The notes: generated by a model not told the origin, from the letters alone. A stretch of DNA of 47,760 bases from Tissierellales bacterium (GCA_025210965.1 JAOAQY010000034.1:96207-143966), one strand, 5' to 3'. Shown: positions 25,788 through 35,245, counted from the first letter of the stretch. A program made the numbers and translations.

Positions 25788-26468
25788 ATGGAAAGCACGA
25801 TTAAGCAAGAAAAAAAAGAAATGAATAAACTTGAGCGCATTGGTAAAATATTCACTAAACCAAAGTTAGCATTTGAATCTATAAGGGAAAATCCAGATAG
25901 TATTATGGTTTTAGGAATATTTACATTGATTGGAGTAATTTGTTTTATCTTTACTAAAGATTATTATAAGTTAGCTACTATGGATAGTTTAATAAACGGC
26001 ACTCAGGTTGAAGGTTTAGAAATCAATGATGCTATGATAAATGCTGTTACTGCAAGTGCTATTATATTTGGAGTGCTGAGCGTTTTTGTAGCACCACTTC
26101 TTAAAGGGCTTTTAACACATTGGATATCATTATTGTTTGGCGGAGATGGAACATTGAAACAAACGATATCTGTTACAGTATACTCATATTGTATAAGTGT
26201 TTTCGGATTCATAGTTAAAAGCGTACTTATGATTATTACAGATAACTATTTAATTACATTTTCACCAGCAGCATTTTTAGATGCAAGTAATACAAGCCAA
26301 ATGGGACTATATTATATACTAAGTACATTTGAAGTATTTAATATTTGGTATTTGATTGTCGCTGGAATAGGATACTCAATAGTACAAAAAATATCACTAA
26401 AAAAAGCTATGCTTATAACATTTATTCCAACTATTTTGATTTTGGCAATACAATTAACTTCGCTATAA
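25788..26468 (+). CDS. Yip1 domain membrane protein
   Basis: The 226-aa protein starts with a charged N-terminus and the segment LERIGKIFTKPKLAFESIRENP, followed by five hydrophobic helices. This is the layout of bacterial Yip1-domain proteins (PF04893). It lies 16 bases after the MacB-like permease and shares its operon and terminator, which suggests an accessory role for the exporter. The ATG at 25788 is 13 bases from AGGAG, a long spacing; the next in-frame ATG at 25821 has no better site. Confidence 0.82.
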   Translation: MESTIKQEKKEMNKLERIGKIFTKPKLAFESIRENPDSIMVLGIFTLIGVICFIFTKDYYKLATMDSLINGTQVEGLEINDAMINAVTASAIIFGVLSVFVAPLLKGLLTHWISLLFGGDGTLKQTISVTVYSYCISVFGFIVKSVLMIITDNYLITFSPAAFLDASNTSQMGLYYILSTFEVFNIWYLIVAGIGYSIVQKISLKKAMLITFIPTILILAIQLTSL

Positions 26469-26483
26469 ATATATAGACTATAG

Positions 26484-26523
26484 ATATAGCTAATTGAAAT
26501 TATTCAATTAGCTATATTTTTTT
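26484..26523 (+). terminator. Rho-independent terminator of the ABC exporter operon
   Basis: A perfect 15-bp stem (26484-26498 with 26503-26517), loop ATTA, T-run. Confidence 0.92.
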
Positions 26524-26525
26524 GT

Positions 26526-26554
26526 TTCACATTAATGCATAAATATGCTATAAT
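26526..26554 (+). promoter_or_regulatory. Sigma-A promoter of pyruvate carboxylase
   Basis: TTCACA (26526-26531), 17-base spacer, TATAAT (26549-26554) with an extended TGC before it. The leader to the start codon is about 136 nt; I see no known riboswitch fold in it. Confidence 0.75.
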
Positions 26555-26690
26555 AGTTTTTATTAAAAGAGTGATGAATTAACAATATAGAACGATTCAC
26601 TTTTCAATGATAAAGCGATTATTTTCTAAAAATATACATTTAAAAATGAAATCGGTTGTCAGCTGTATTTTATAGGATGGAGGCGAAAAA

Positions 26691-29600
26691 ATGAAGAAAT
26701 TTAAAAGAGTATTGATTGCCAATAGAGGCGAGATTGCAATACGTATTATTAGAGCTTGTAGCGAGTTAGGAATTCGTTCAGTAGCTGTTTACGCTGAGGA
26801 GGATAAGTATTCCTTATTTAAAACTAAGGCAGATGAAGCTTATAAAATTGGTAAAGGCAAGGGACCTGTTGAAGCTTATTTGAATATAGATGAAATAATA
26901 AAATTAGCAGTTAAAAAGGGCGTAGATGCAATTCATCCTGGTTATGGATTTTTGTCTGAAAATCCAGAATTTGCTGAGAAGTGTGAGCAGGCAGGTATCG
27001 TATTTATTGGGCCTACACATGATATGATGGATGCACTTGGAGATAAGATTAACTCTAAAATTCTAGCAAAAAAAGTTGATGTACCAACTATTCCAGGTGT
27101 AGAAAAACCTATACAATCAGAATCTGAACTTTTACAATTTGCAGACGTTTGTGGTTATCCATTAATGCTTAAGGCATCAGCTGGTGGTGGCGGTAGAGGT
27201 ATGAGAATAGTGAAAAGTGAGAATGAGCTGGTTTCTGAATATAGAATGGCAAGAAATGAAGCACTTAAAAGTTTTGGTAGTGATGCGATTTTTGTTGAAA
27301 AATATCTTCAATCACCAAAGCATATTGAAGTACAGATATTAGGTGATTATCATGGGAATATAGTTCATTTATATGAAAGAGATTGTTCAGTACAGAGAAG
27401 ACACCAAAAAGTAATAGAAATGGCACCAGCACTTAATTTAGACGAAACAGCTAGAGTGAAACTTTGTGAAGATGCTGTGAAAATAGCGAAAGCTGTTAAT
27501 TATAGAGGTGCTGGAACAGTCGAGTTTTTAGTTGATAGTGACGGCAGACACTACTTTATTGAAATGAATCCTAGAATTCAGGTTGAGCATACAGTTACGG
27601 AAATGGTAACTGGAATAGATTTAGTACAGTCACAAATCCTAGTTGCTCAAGGATATGAACTTTTCTCGGACGAAGTAGGAATAGAAAATCAAGAAAGCAT
27701 AGTAGTTAATGGATATGCTATACAGTGCAGAATAACTACAGAAGACCCTCACAACAATTTTGCTCCAGACACTGGAAAACTAGATGTATATAGAACTGCA
27801 TCGGGATTCGGAATTAGACTTGATGGGGGTAATGGATTCTCAGGGTCTGTTATAACTCCATACTATGATAGTTTGCTATTTAAGATGACGGCTTTTGGCA
27901 GAAGATTTGAAGATGCTAGAAGAAAGGCTGTTAGAGCGTTACGTGAAAATAGAATTGAGGGAATAAAAACAAACGCAGATTTCTTGATAAACGTATTAAA
28001 TCATGAAATATTCAAAAGAGGAAATTGTGATACTAATTTCATAAAAGACCATAGTGAATTGTTTGATATAAGAGAACAAAAAGATCAAGAATATAAATTA
28101 CTTAATTTCTTAGGAGAAAAGATAGTAAATGAAACAGGCGGAGTAAAGCGAGAATTTGATGTACCAGTAATACCTAAAATGCCAAATCCTAATACATTTA
28201 GAGGCACAAAACAAATTCTAGATGAAAGAGGAGCTAAAGGGTTAACTGAGTGGGTTAAGAGTCAAAATAAATTATTGCTAACTGATACTACAATGAGAGA
28301 TGCTCATCAGTCGCTTATGGCAACTAGAATGAGAAGTAGAGATATGATAAAAATAGCTAGAGCTACAGCTGTTGCAGAAAAAGATTTATTCTCACTTGAA
28401 ATGTGGGGAGGAGCTACTTTTGATGTGTCGTATAGATTCCTTAAAGAATCGCCATGGCAGAGGCTTGAAGAACTTAGAAAAAGAGTTCCAAATGTTTTGT
28501 TCCAGATGTTGCTTAGAGGATCTAATGCAGTTGGGTACAAAAACTATCCAGACAATGTAATAAGATCATTTATAAAAGAAAGTGCTGAAGCAGGTATAGA
28601 TGTTTATAGAATATTTGATTCGCTTAACTGGTTAGATGGAATGAAGCTTTCTATTGAAGAAGTTCTAAAACAGGGAAAGGTTGCAGAAGCGTGTCTTTGC
28701 TATACTGGAGACATATTGGACACGAACAAAAATAAATACACGCTTGATTATTATGTTAGAAAAGCAAAAGAGATAGAAGCTACAGGAGCACATATATTGG
28801 GAATAAAGGATATGTCGGCTCTTCTTAAGCCACATGCAGCTTATGAGCTTATAAAGACGTTAAAAGAAGAAGTGGATATGCCAATACACTTGCATACTCA
28901 TGATACGACTGGAAATGGTGTTGCTACTGTACTTATGGCAGCACAAGCTGGAGTTGACATAGTTGATACTGCTATAAATAGTATGTCGGGACTTACTAGT
29001 CAGCCAGCACTTAATTCAATAGTAGCCGCACTTCAGCATACGGATAGAGAAACAGGTTTTGATTTAGGACATCTTCAGCAAGTTTCGGATTACTGGCAAG
29101 CAGTTAGGGGTGTATATGAGTCTTTTGAATCGGGACTTAAATCTGGTAGTGCTGAAATATACAAGTATGAGATACCAGGTGGACAATATTCAAATCTTAA
29201 ACCACAGGTTGAAAGTTTTGGTCTTGGTCATAGATTTGAAGAGGTTAAGCAAATGTATTGTGATGTTAATCAAATGTTTGGTGACATAGTTAAAGTTACT
29301 CCATCTTCAAAAGCTGTTGGAGACATGGCTATATTCATGGTTCAAAATGGTCTTACTCCAGAAAATATATTGGAAAAAGGAAAAGACTTAGCATTCCCAG
29401 ATTCTGTTATCAGTTATTTCCAAGGAATGATGGGACAACCAGAAGGTGGATTTGATCCAAAACTTCAAAAAATTATATTGAAGGGAATAGAGCCTATAAC
29501 TTGCAGACCTGGAGAACTATTAGAAGACTATGATTTTGAAGAAGCAAAACATGATTTAGAAGAATCATATAATAAAAAGTTTGATCAAAAAGATTTGCTT

Positions 29601-30125
29601 AGTTATGCACTTTATCCAAAGGTATTTAAAGAGTATGTAGATCATACCAATAAATATGGAGATTATATGCGAATGGGAAGTGATGTGTTCTTCCACGGAA
29701 TTGCAGAAGGTGAAACTTGCGAAATAGATATAGAGCGAGGAAAAACTCATGTTGTTAAATTAGTTCAAATAGGAAAAGTTAATGATCAGGGAATGAGAGG
29801 CGTTGTATTTGAAGTAAATGGAAACAGACGTGAGGTTCAAATAAAAGATACTAGAAAACCTGTGGCAACATCGGAATCACAAATGAGATATGCGGATGAA
29901 GATAATGAAAGTGAAATTGGTTCTAGTATTCCTGGAAATGTGTATAAAGTAATGGTACAAGTAGGGCAGGAAGTTAAAGAAAATGAGACGATAGCTATAC
30001 TTGAAGCGATGAAAATGGAAACAGTTGTTACTGCACCATTTGCTGGAACAATAAAGAAAGTATGGATTGATGAAGGCGAAAGAGTTGAATCAGGTCAATT
30101 GATATTTGAAATTGATAAAAAATAG
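26691..30125 (+). CDS. pyc: Pyruvate carboxylase
   Basis: The 1144-aa single-chain biotin enzyme carboxylates pyruvate to oxaloacetate. Order of domains: biotin carboxylase/ATP-grasp (about 1-450; VLIANRGEIAIRII, KASAGGGGRGMR), carboxyltransferase (about 530-800; LLTDTTMRDAHQSLMATRMR, and HLHTHDTTGNG with metal-binding His), PYC central domain, and a C-terminal biotinyl domain whose EAMKMET places the biotinylated lysine at K1108. The length and fusion of all parts distinguish it from separate acetyl-CoA carboxylase or oxaloacetate decarboxylase subunits. GGATGGAGG precedes the ATG. It is monocistronic and supplies oxaloacetate for anaplerosis or aspartate synthesis. A biotin ligase is not in the window. 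Confidence 0.97.
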   Translation: MKKFKRVLIANRGEIAIRIIRACSELGIRSVAVYAEEDKYSLFKTKADEAYKIGKGKGPVEAYLNIDEIIKLAVKKGVDAIHPGYGFLSENPEFAEKCEQAGIVFIGPTHDMMDALGDKINSKILAKKVDVPTIPGVEKPIQSESELLQFADVCGYPLMLKASAGGGGRGMRIVKSENELVSEYRMARNEALKSFGSDAIFVEKYLQSPKHIEVQILGDYHGNIVHLYERDCSVQRRHQKVIEMAPALNLDETARVKLCEDAVKIAKAVNYRGAGTVEFLVDSDGRHYFIEMNPRIQVEHTVTEMVTGIDLVQSQILVAQGYELFSDEVGIENQESIVVNGYAIQCRITTEDPHNNFAPDTGKLDVYRTASGFGIRLDGGNGFSGSVITPYYDSLLFKMTAFGRRFEDARRKAVRALRENRIEGIKTNADFLINVLNHEIFKRGNCDTNFIKDHSELFDIREQKDQEYKLLNFLGEKIVNETGGVKREFDVPVIPKMPNPNTFRGTKQILDERGAKGLTEWVKSQNKLLLTDTTMRDAHQSLMATRMRSRDMIKIARATAVAEKDLFSLEMWGGATFDVSYRFLKESPWQRLEELRKRVPNVLFQMLLRGSNAVGYKNYPDNVIRSFIKESAEAGIDVYRIFDSLNWLDGMKLSIEEVLKQGKVAEACLCYTGDILDTNKNKYTLDYYVRKAKEIEATGAHILGIKDMSALLKPHAAYELIKTLKEEVDMPIHLHTHDTTGNGVATVLMAAQAGVDIVDTAINSMSGLTSQPALNSIVAALQHTDRETGFDLGHLQQVSDYWQAVRGVYESFESGLKSGSAEIYKYEIPGGQYSNLKPQVESFGLGHRFEEVKQMYCDVNQMFGDIVKVTPSSKAVGDMAIFMVQNGLTPENILEKGKDLAFPDSVISYFQGMMGQPEGGFDPKLQKIILKGIEPITCRPGELLEDYDFEEAKHDLEESYNKKFDQKDLLSYALYPKVFKEYVDHTNKYGDYMRMGSDVFFHGIAEGETCEIDIERGKTHVVKLVQIGKVNDQGMRGVVFEVNGNRREVQIKDTRKPVATSESQMRYADEDNESEIGSSIPGNVYKVMVQVGQEVKENETIAILEAMKMETVVTAPFAGTIKKVWIDEGERVESGQLIFEIDKK

Positions 30126-30144
30126 AATAATTATTGAATAAGTA

Positions 30145-30187
30145 AGAGCCAGATTGTTTTATTATTTATAAAACAATCTGGCTTTTA
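30145..30187 (+). terminator. Rho-independent terminator of pyc
   Basis: A perfect 15-bp stem (30147-30161 with 30169-30183), 7-base loop and short T-run. Confidence 0.9.
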
Positions 30188-30196
30188 TGATATAAT
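30188..30196 (+). promoter_or_regulatory. Extended -10 promoter of the exonuclease-recJ operon
   Basis: TGATATAAT is an extended -10 with consensus TATAAT, right after the pyc terminator; the -35 is weak. Confidence 0.6.
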
Positions 30197-30230
30197 GAGA
30201 TAGTAAAAAGTATGAATTGAGGAGAACAAA

Positions 30231-31235
30231 ATGGAAAAAATGATATTGATAGATGGGTCGAGTTTATTATCGACATCTTTTTTTGGACTATTACCGAAAG
30301 AATATTTATATGCAAAGACAACTGAGCAAAGAAAAGCAGCATTAAAGAAAGTGATGCAGACATCTGATGGTGTATTTACAAATGGTGTGTATGCGATGAC
30401 TAAATCTTTGATGAATCTTATAAAGCAACAAAAACCAAAATATTTTGCTGTAGCATGGGATGTTACTCGAAATACATTTAGAAAAGCTCTTTATGAAGAA
30501 TATAAGGCACATAGAAAAGAAACGGCGCCAGAGCTTAAAAGTCAATTTCAGTTGATGCAACGTATTTTAGATGAGATGGGAGTTGCGCAATTTAAGTCAG
30601 AACAATACGAGGCAGACGATTTTCTAGGGTCACTTTCAAAGCATTTTAGAGGACAGGCAAATGTTTTTATATTGACTAAAGATCAAGACAGTTTGCAACT
30701 TATAGATGATACGACTAGAGTTTGGCTAACGACAAGTAAAAATAAAGATATGTATGATGAAATTGGTCAATCACGAAATGATTTCAAATTACCTTCAGGT
30801 GTTTTTGAACATACACCTGAAACTATAAAGTATTTTTATGGGCTAGAATATCCAAAACAGATAATAGACATGAAAGCTATAGAGGGGGATAAGTCAGATA
30901 ATATTCCAGGGGTAGCTGGAGTAGGAAGCAAAACGGTTATTCCTTTGTTAAAAATATATGGAACAGTTGAAAATTTATATGAATCAATAGAATCCCTTTC
31001 GGCAAAAGAAGAAAAAGAATTGAAAGCATTACTTAAAGAAATGGGAGTTAATCGATCACCATTAAATAAATTAGCAGAAGGAAAAGCATATGCATTCTTA
31101 AGCAAGCAATTAGCGACTATCAACTGTGATATTTTTGATAATGACGATTTAGAAATAAAGGATTTAGAATTAAAAATAAATGAAAATCGAAAAAAAGAAA
31201 TTTTCGAAGAATTAGAATTCAATAGTTTGTTATAA
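30231..31235 (+). CDS. 5'-3' exonuclease (FEN/Pol I N-terminal type)
   Basis: The 334-aa stand-alone nuclease has the FEN fold seen at the N-terminus of DNA polymerase I. It starts with MILIDGSSLL, where the Asp is a metal ligand. It then has AVAWDVTRNTFRKALYEEYK, the acidic YEADDFLGSLSK, LTKDQDSLQLI and the helix-hairpin-helix region GDKSDNIPGVAGVGSKT. It should remove flaps or 5' ends during lagging-strand processing or repair. It lies 11 bases before recJ, giving a unit of two 5'-3' nucleases. GAGGAG precedes the ATG. Confidence 0.92.
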   Translation: MEKMILIDGSSLLSTSFFGLLPKEYLYAKTTEQRKAALKKVMQTSDGVFTNGVYAMTKSLMNLIKQQKPKYFAVAWDVTRNTFRKALYEEYKAHRKETAPELKSQFQLMQRILDEMGVAQFKSEQYEADDFLGSLSKHFRGQANVFILTKDQDSLQLIDDTTRVWLTTSKNKDMYDEIGQSRNDFKLPSGVFEHTPETIKYFYGLEYPKQIIDMKAIEGDKSDNIPGVAGVGSKTVIPLLKIYGTVENLYESIESLSAKEEKELKALLKEMGVNRSPLNKLAEGKAYAFLSKQLATINCDIFDNDDLEIKDLELKINENRKKEIFEELEFNSLL

Positions 31236-31246
31236 GGAGCTTATAT

Positions 31247-32926
31247 ATGAAGACATTATGGCGATATATAGATCAGCAGAGTGACGATATTTTGAAATCA
31301 TTGATGGCCGACAGAGGAATAACAAAACAAGATGATGTAGATGAATTTCTTAGTGATAGACCTAGGAGAACCTATGACCCTATGGCCATTGATGGAATGA
31401 AGGAATTAGTAGAAAAAATAGCTTCTGCTATAAAACAAAACAAGAATCTTGTAATAGCTGGAGATTATGATATGGATGGTATAGGAGCGGTATCAGTACT
31501 GATTGAGTATCTGAAACCTATTATGCCACAAGTACAATATTATATTCCAAATAGATATACTGATGGATATGGGCTTAGCAATGGAGCGCTCGATTATATA
31601 AAAAATGAAATGAATGGAGAAATAGTACTAACAGTTGACAATGGAATTAGTTGCTATGAGCAAGTTGAGTATGGCAAATCAATAGGTTTGGATATTATAG
31701 TAACTGATCATCATAACCCACCAGAAAAACTTCCAGATTGTTTGCTTGTTGATTTGAAGTTAAATAGAGACAATTATCCATTTAAAGAATTGTGTGGATG
31801 CGGTATAGCATTTAAGATATGTCAGGGATTGAATACGATTTATAAAATACCTAAAAGAAAATTACTAGAACTAACAGATATAGTGGCATTATCTACTATT
31901 GCAGATGTAGTTAGTCTAACTGATGAAAATAGAACTTTGGTTAAATTTGGATTATTACAATTGAAATCAGGAAATAGATTGGGAATAAGAGAATTGTGTG
32001 AAGCTTTGGATATGAAAGTGGACGAGATAAAATCAGGGAGTATAGGGTTTAGATTGGCACCATGCTTTAATGCTAGTGGTAGAATGGAAGATGCAAGGTT
32101 AGGTGTCGAACTTTTAGTTACTAATGACAAAAAACGAGCAAAAGAACTCGCAAATTATTTAAAGCAATTAAATGACGAGAGAAGATCGGTTCAGGAATCG
32201 GGAGAAGAAAAATGCCAAGAACTAGTTGAAAGAAAATATGCTGATGATTTGTTCTTGGTAATTAGAGAAGACAGTGTCTCAGAAGGTGTAATGGGAATTA
32301 TTGCAGGAAGGCTTAGAGATAAATATTATAGACCTACTTTAGTTATGACTCAAACGGAAAAAGGAGTATTAAAAGCTAGTGGTAGAAGTATAGATGGAAT
32401 AGATCTTTATGAAGAAATGAAATCGTGCGAAGATTTGTTTATAGGATATGGAGGTCATGCAAATGCTTGTGGATTGTCGATGGAAGCTGATTATATTGAT
32501 GAACTTCGAAGTCGATTGAATTCTAAAATGCAAAAGCTAAACATGGAAGACAAAGAACTATATAATCCTAAAATTGTATTGGCTGGCGATGTTTTGCCAA
32601 AAGATTTGGATTTCGATTTTTTAGAGTTACTTGAGAAAATGGAGCCATTTGGAATGGGGAATCCTACACCTATATTTTCAATGACTGAGGTGAAATTAGA
32701 GAATTCGTATAAAAAATTCTGCGGAAATAACGAACAACATTTGAGAATACAGGGCTATAAAGATAATCTTAAAATCAATGGCATAGGTTTTTCAATGAGT
32801 GAATATTATAGAAATATTGGAGAGCCATCTGTGGTAGATTTAGCATTTGTACCTAAAATTAATGAATGGCAGGGTAAAAAAAATATACAATTGATGTTAA
32901 AGGATTTGAGAGACAGCAATGAATAG
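31247..32926 (+). CDS. recJ: Single-stranded-DNA-specific exonuclease RecJ
   Basis: The 559-aa enzyme has the DHH phosphoesterase motifs: GDYDMDGIGAVSVL, VLTVDNGISC, VTDHHNPPEKLPDCLLVD and STIADVV. The DHHA1 domain follows with GRSIDGIDLYE and the GGHANACGLSM glycine motif, then an OB-fold (about 450-559). The length matches canonical RecJ. It acts as a 5'-3' ssDNA exonuclease in recombination and mismatch or base-excision repair. It is translationally close to the upstream FEN-type exonuclease; the next gene's ribosome-binding site overlaps its stop codon. Confidence 0.96.
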   Translation: MKTLWRYIDQQSDDILKSLMADRGITKQDDVDEFLSDRPRRTYDPMAIDGMKELVEKIASAIKQNKNLVIAGDYDMDGIGAVSVLIEYLKPIMPQVQYYIPNRYTDGYGLSNGALDYIKNEMNGEIVLTVDNGISCYEQVEYGKSIGLDIIVTDHHNPPEKLPDCLLVDLKLNRDNYPFKELCGCGIAFKICQGLNTIYKIPKRKLLELTDIVALSTIADVVSLTDENRTLVKFGLLQLKSGNRLGIRELCEALDMKVDEIKSGSIGFRLAPCFNASGRMEDARLGVELLVTNDKKRAKELANYLKQLNDERRSVQESGEEKCQELVERKYADDLFLVIREDSVSEGVMGIIAGRLRDKYYRPTLVMTQTEKGVLKASGRSIDGIDLYEEMKSCEDLFIGYGGHANACGLSMEADYIDELRSRLNSKMQKLNMEDKELYNPKIVLAGDVLPKDLDFDFLELLEKMEPFGMGNPTPIFSMTEVKLENSYKKFCGNNEQHLRIQGYKDNLKINGIGFSMSEYYRNIGEPSVVDLAFVPKINEWQGKKNIQLMLKDLRDSNE

Positions 32927-32936
32927 GAGGATTATT

Positions 32937-33188
32937 ATGGCGGTAAGATTTAGTATCTGGGATACGAGTGAAGAAAAAGCGACTTTGACTATTAATAAAA
33001 AAAAGAAAATACTATTGAAAATAGTGGAAAGACAAAAGGAACACACATTGTATAGCGGAGCAAATAAGAGATTTTATGTAACTAGCACATATAGTGGAAT
33101 TCCTCATGTTATTATGGAATTTAATAGTGAAGAAGCAGCGGTAGAAGAATTTACTGCTAGAGTAGAAAAGGTTTATGAAGAGATTTAA
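32937..33188 (+). CDS. Small protein of unknown function downstream of recJ
   Basis: The 83-aa soluble protein is not recognised. It starts MAVRFSIWDTSEEKATL, has a lysine run (NKKKKILLK) and a C-terminal acidic helix (EEAAVEEFTARVEKVYEEI). ATG 32937 is chosen because TAGGAGG at 32924-32930, which begins at the recJ stop codon, lies 6 bases before it; an upstream ATG at 32919 lacks a site. It belongs to the exonuclease-recJ operon and ends at a shared terminator. Confidence 0.82.
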   Translation: MAVRFSIWDTSEEKATLTINKKKKILLKIVERQKEHTLYSGANKRFYVTSTYSGIPHVIMEFNSEEAAVEEFTARVEKVYEEI

Positions 33189-33192
33189 ATAA

Positions 33193-33228
33193 AAAATGCG
33201 CTGATACATTTAAGTATTAGCGCATTTT
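33193..33228. terminator. Bidirectional terminator
   Basis: A 15-bp stem (33193-33207 with 33214-33228, one G-U) with a 6-base loop lies between the small protein gene and the convergent XRE gene. The A and T ends serve both strands. Confidence 0.88.
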
Positions 33229-33230
33229 CT

Positions 33231-33941
33231 TTAATTGCCCAAATAAAATTCAATTTTGAAAAGTCTTCCTAATATATTTACTTCTTTTTGTTGTACCTTA
33301 ATCTGGCGTAAGGTATTAGGATGACTTATCAAATAATAATTTGATTGGTCAGCGTATTTCAGTTTTCGTATCATTCGTTGACCTTTAAATTCTACAAAAT
33401 AGATTCCATTTTTGTTAAATGTTTTTGTTTTTTCAACAAGAGCATAGTCATTTTTATGCAGTCTCAAACCTTTCATTTCTAAATCATTTACTTGTATATA
33501 GAAAAGTCGTTCTTTGTTAAAACCTTCAACTCTATTATCTATAATTGGTAGTCTACGAGTAGATAATAGTGTTTTTAAAGAGTAATCATATACAGGTAAT
33601 TCTGCAAAAGCATTCCCAAATGCAGTTTCCCAAACATGAGATTCTTTAGTTGTGTTTGTATTTTTCTTAGACTTAGGTTTATAATTTGTTTCACCAGCTA
33701 ATAAATCTTCCATAGTTTCATAAATCTCTGTTTCAGATCTTGCTATGGAGAACTGATTGCTTTCGACATCTTGACCCAAAGCTTTTTCGATTTTTCTTAA
33801 AACTTGGTCTTTTATTATTATTTTACTAGATTCAACATCTAATATATATTTTTCAGATACACCTATTTTTTTAGCTAATTGCTTAGCTGTCATGTTTTTT
33901 TGAATTCTAATCTTTTGTATTTCTTGTCCTATTTTGTTCAT
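33231..33941 (-). CDS. XRE-family regulator with degenerate S24 (LexA/CI-like) domain
   Basis: The 236-aa protein has an N-terminal helix-turn-helix (about residues 4-58; IGQEIQKIRIQKNMTAKQLA, KKIGVSEKYILDVE) and a linker rich in Lys, Asn and Thr. The C-terminal domain (about 145-235) has the order of an S24 peptidase: FYIQVNDLEMKGLRLHKNDY, ALVEK, GIYFVEF, and a final ILGRLFKIEF strand. At the place of the catalytic Ser (GDSM in active members) it reads DLEM, and no Lys stands at the usual VKR position (RMIRKL). Self-cleavage is therefore unlikely, which is inference from motif comparison. It starts 25 bases downstream of pfkA and is probably co-transcribed with it. Confidence 0.82.
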   Translation of the reverse strand: MNKIGQEIQKIRIQKNMTAKQLAKKIGVSEKYILDVESSKIIIKDQVLRKIEKALGQDVESNQFSIARSETEIYETMEDLLAGETNYKPKSKKNTNTTKESHVWETAFGNAFAELPVYDYSLKTLLSTRRLPIIDNRVEGFNKERLFYIQVNDLEMKGLRLHKNDYALVEKTKTFNKNGIYFVEFKGQRMIRKLKYADQSNYYLISHPNTLRQIKVQQKEVNILGRLFKIEFYLGN

Positions 33942-33966
33942 ATAAATACCTTCTTTTGTCGTTTAT

Positions 33967-35061
33967 TTAATCTCCGAAAGAAATGCCTAGGGCTTTGGCA
34001 ACAGAAACAAGTTCACCATCAGGATTAACTTGTTTATTTTCACCAATTACATTTTCGAGAGATTCATATGATAATTTACCTTCTTTTATTGCAACCATAT
34101 TTCCAAATTTGCCTTCCATGGCTAATTCAACAGCAGCAGCTCCATAACGAGTAGATAACAGACGATCATATGCCGATGTTATACCTCCACGTTGCAAGTG
34201 ACCTAGAACTGTACAGCGAATCTCATGTTCTGTTATTCTTTCTTCAAGGTCTTTTGCTAGTTTATTTCCAATTCCGCCCAATCTAATTGGATCAGGACTG
34301 TCTTTCACGACTTTATTCACAATTTGTTGTCCACCTAACTCTTTTGCTCCTTCTGCAACTACGATTATACTAAATGGTATGCCAGCATTGCTTCTTTGCA
34401 TTATCTTTTCAGAAACAGCTTCTACAGAGTAGGGAATTTCAGGAATCAATATAACATCTGCAGAACCAGCAATACCTGCATGCAAGGCAATCCAACCAGC
34501 ATGTCTGCCCATTACTTCTAAAAGCATTATTCTATGGTGTGATTCAGCAGTAGTGTGAAGTTTATCTAAAGCATCGACTACAACATCAACAGCAGAGTTG
34601 AAGCCAAAAGTAACATCTGTAGAAGAGAGGTCATTGTCTATAGTTTTTGGCACACCAATTACATTGACTCCTTTTCTAGCAAAATCTCTTGCACTTGTAA
34701 GTGTTCCGTCTCCGCCTAATATTATCAAGACATCAATGTTTTCTTTTTTTAGATTTTCAACAGCTACATCGGAAACATCTTTTTTTATTTCTAGACCGTT
34801 TTCTTCCACCGTATAATCGAATAAGTTGTCCTTATTAGAACTATATAATATAGTTCCACCTTTATGCAATATACCAGATACGGCTTCTAAATCGAGATTT
34901 ACAAAATCATTGTTATAAAGACCACGATAACCAAATTTATAGCCGATAACTTCACATCCATATTTTAGTATAGCGGTTCTAGTCACTGCACGAATTACGG
35001 CATTAAGACCTGGACAATCGCCACCACCTGTTAGTAATGCAATTTTTTTTACTTCATTCAT
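33967..35061 (-). CDS. pfkA: 6-phosphofructokinase, ATP-type with Lys at position 124
   Basis: The 364-aa enzyme phosphorylates fructose 6-phosphate in glycolysis. Motifs: LTGGGDCPGLNAVIRAV, GGDGTLTSA, VPKTIDNDL with the catalytic Asp, and MGRHAGWIA. Gly in GGDGT (E. coli position 104) points to ATP as donor, whereas Lys in PKTIDND (position 124) is typical of PPi-dependent and group III enzymes. This G104/K124 combination is known from ATP-dependent actinobacterial PFKs. The start is the third of three ATGs (35061), 8 bases after GGAG; a reading frame open to 35163 adds 34 residues unlike any PFK. It is upstream of the XRE regulator gene. Confidence 0.94.
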   Translation of the reverse strand: MNEVKKIALLTGGGDCPGLNAVIRAVTRTAILKYGCEVIGYKFGYRGLYNNDFVNLDLEAVSGILHKGGTILYSSNKDNLFDYTVEENGLEIKKDVSDVAVENLKKENIDVLIILGGDGTLTSARDFARKGVNVIGVPKTIDNDLSSTDVTFGFNSAVDVVVDALDKLHTTAESHHRIMLLEVMGRHAGWIALHAGIAGSADVILIPEIPYSVEAVSEKIMQRSNAGIPFSIIVVAEGAKELGGQQIVNKVVKDSPDPIRLGGIGNKLAKDLEERITEHEIRCTVLGHLQRGGITSAYDRLLSTRYGAAAVELAMEGKFGNMVAIKEGKLSYESLENVIGENKQVNPDGELVSVAKALGISFGD

Positions 35062-35245
35062 CATCATCACTCCAATTTTAAAATACGATATCACAAGATT
35101 GAGATATCTAACAATAGCTATGAATATCTTTAAGTTCCCCCCGAAACATACAAGAAAATCCACATAAGTATATTATACATCAATGAGAAATGCTTAGCAC
35201 GAGTAAAATCAAAGAGAATAGATTATATTTGTATAATTTAGAATA

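Noticed and set aside
26555-26690. Riboswitch in the 136-nt leader of pyruvate carboxylase
   Set aside because: I see no conserved riboswitch core, terminator or biotin-operator palindrome, only AT-rich sequence.
33231-33941. Prophage CI-like repressor and hence a prophage
   Set aside because: No integrase, Cro, replication or structural phage genes are nearby; the gene sits behind pfkA in a housekeeping region.
35062-35163. N-terminal extension of phosphofructokinase by 34 codons
   Set aside because: No ribosome-binding site upstream, and no PFK has such a segment; GGAG fits the ATG at 35061.
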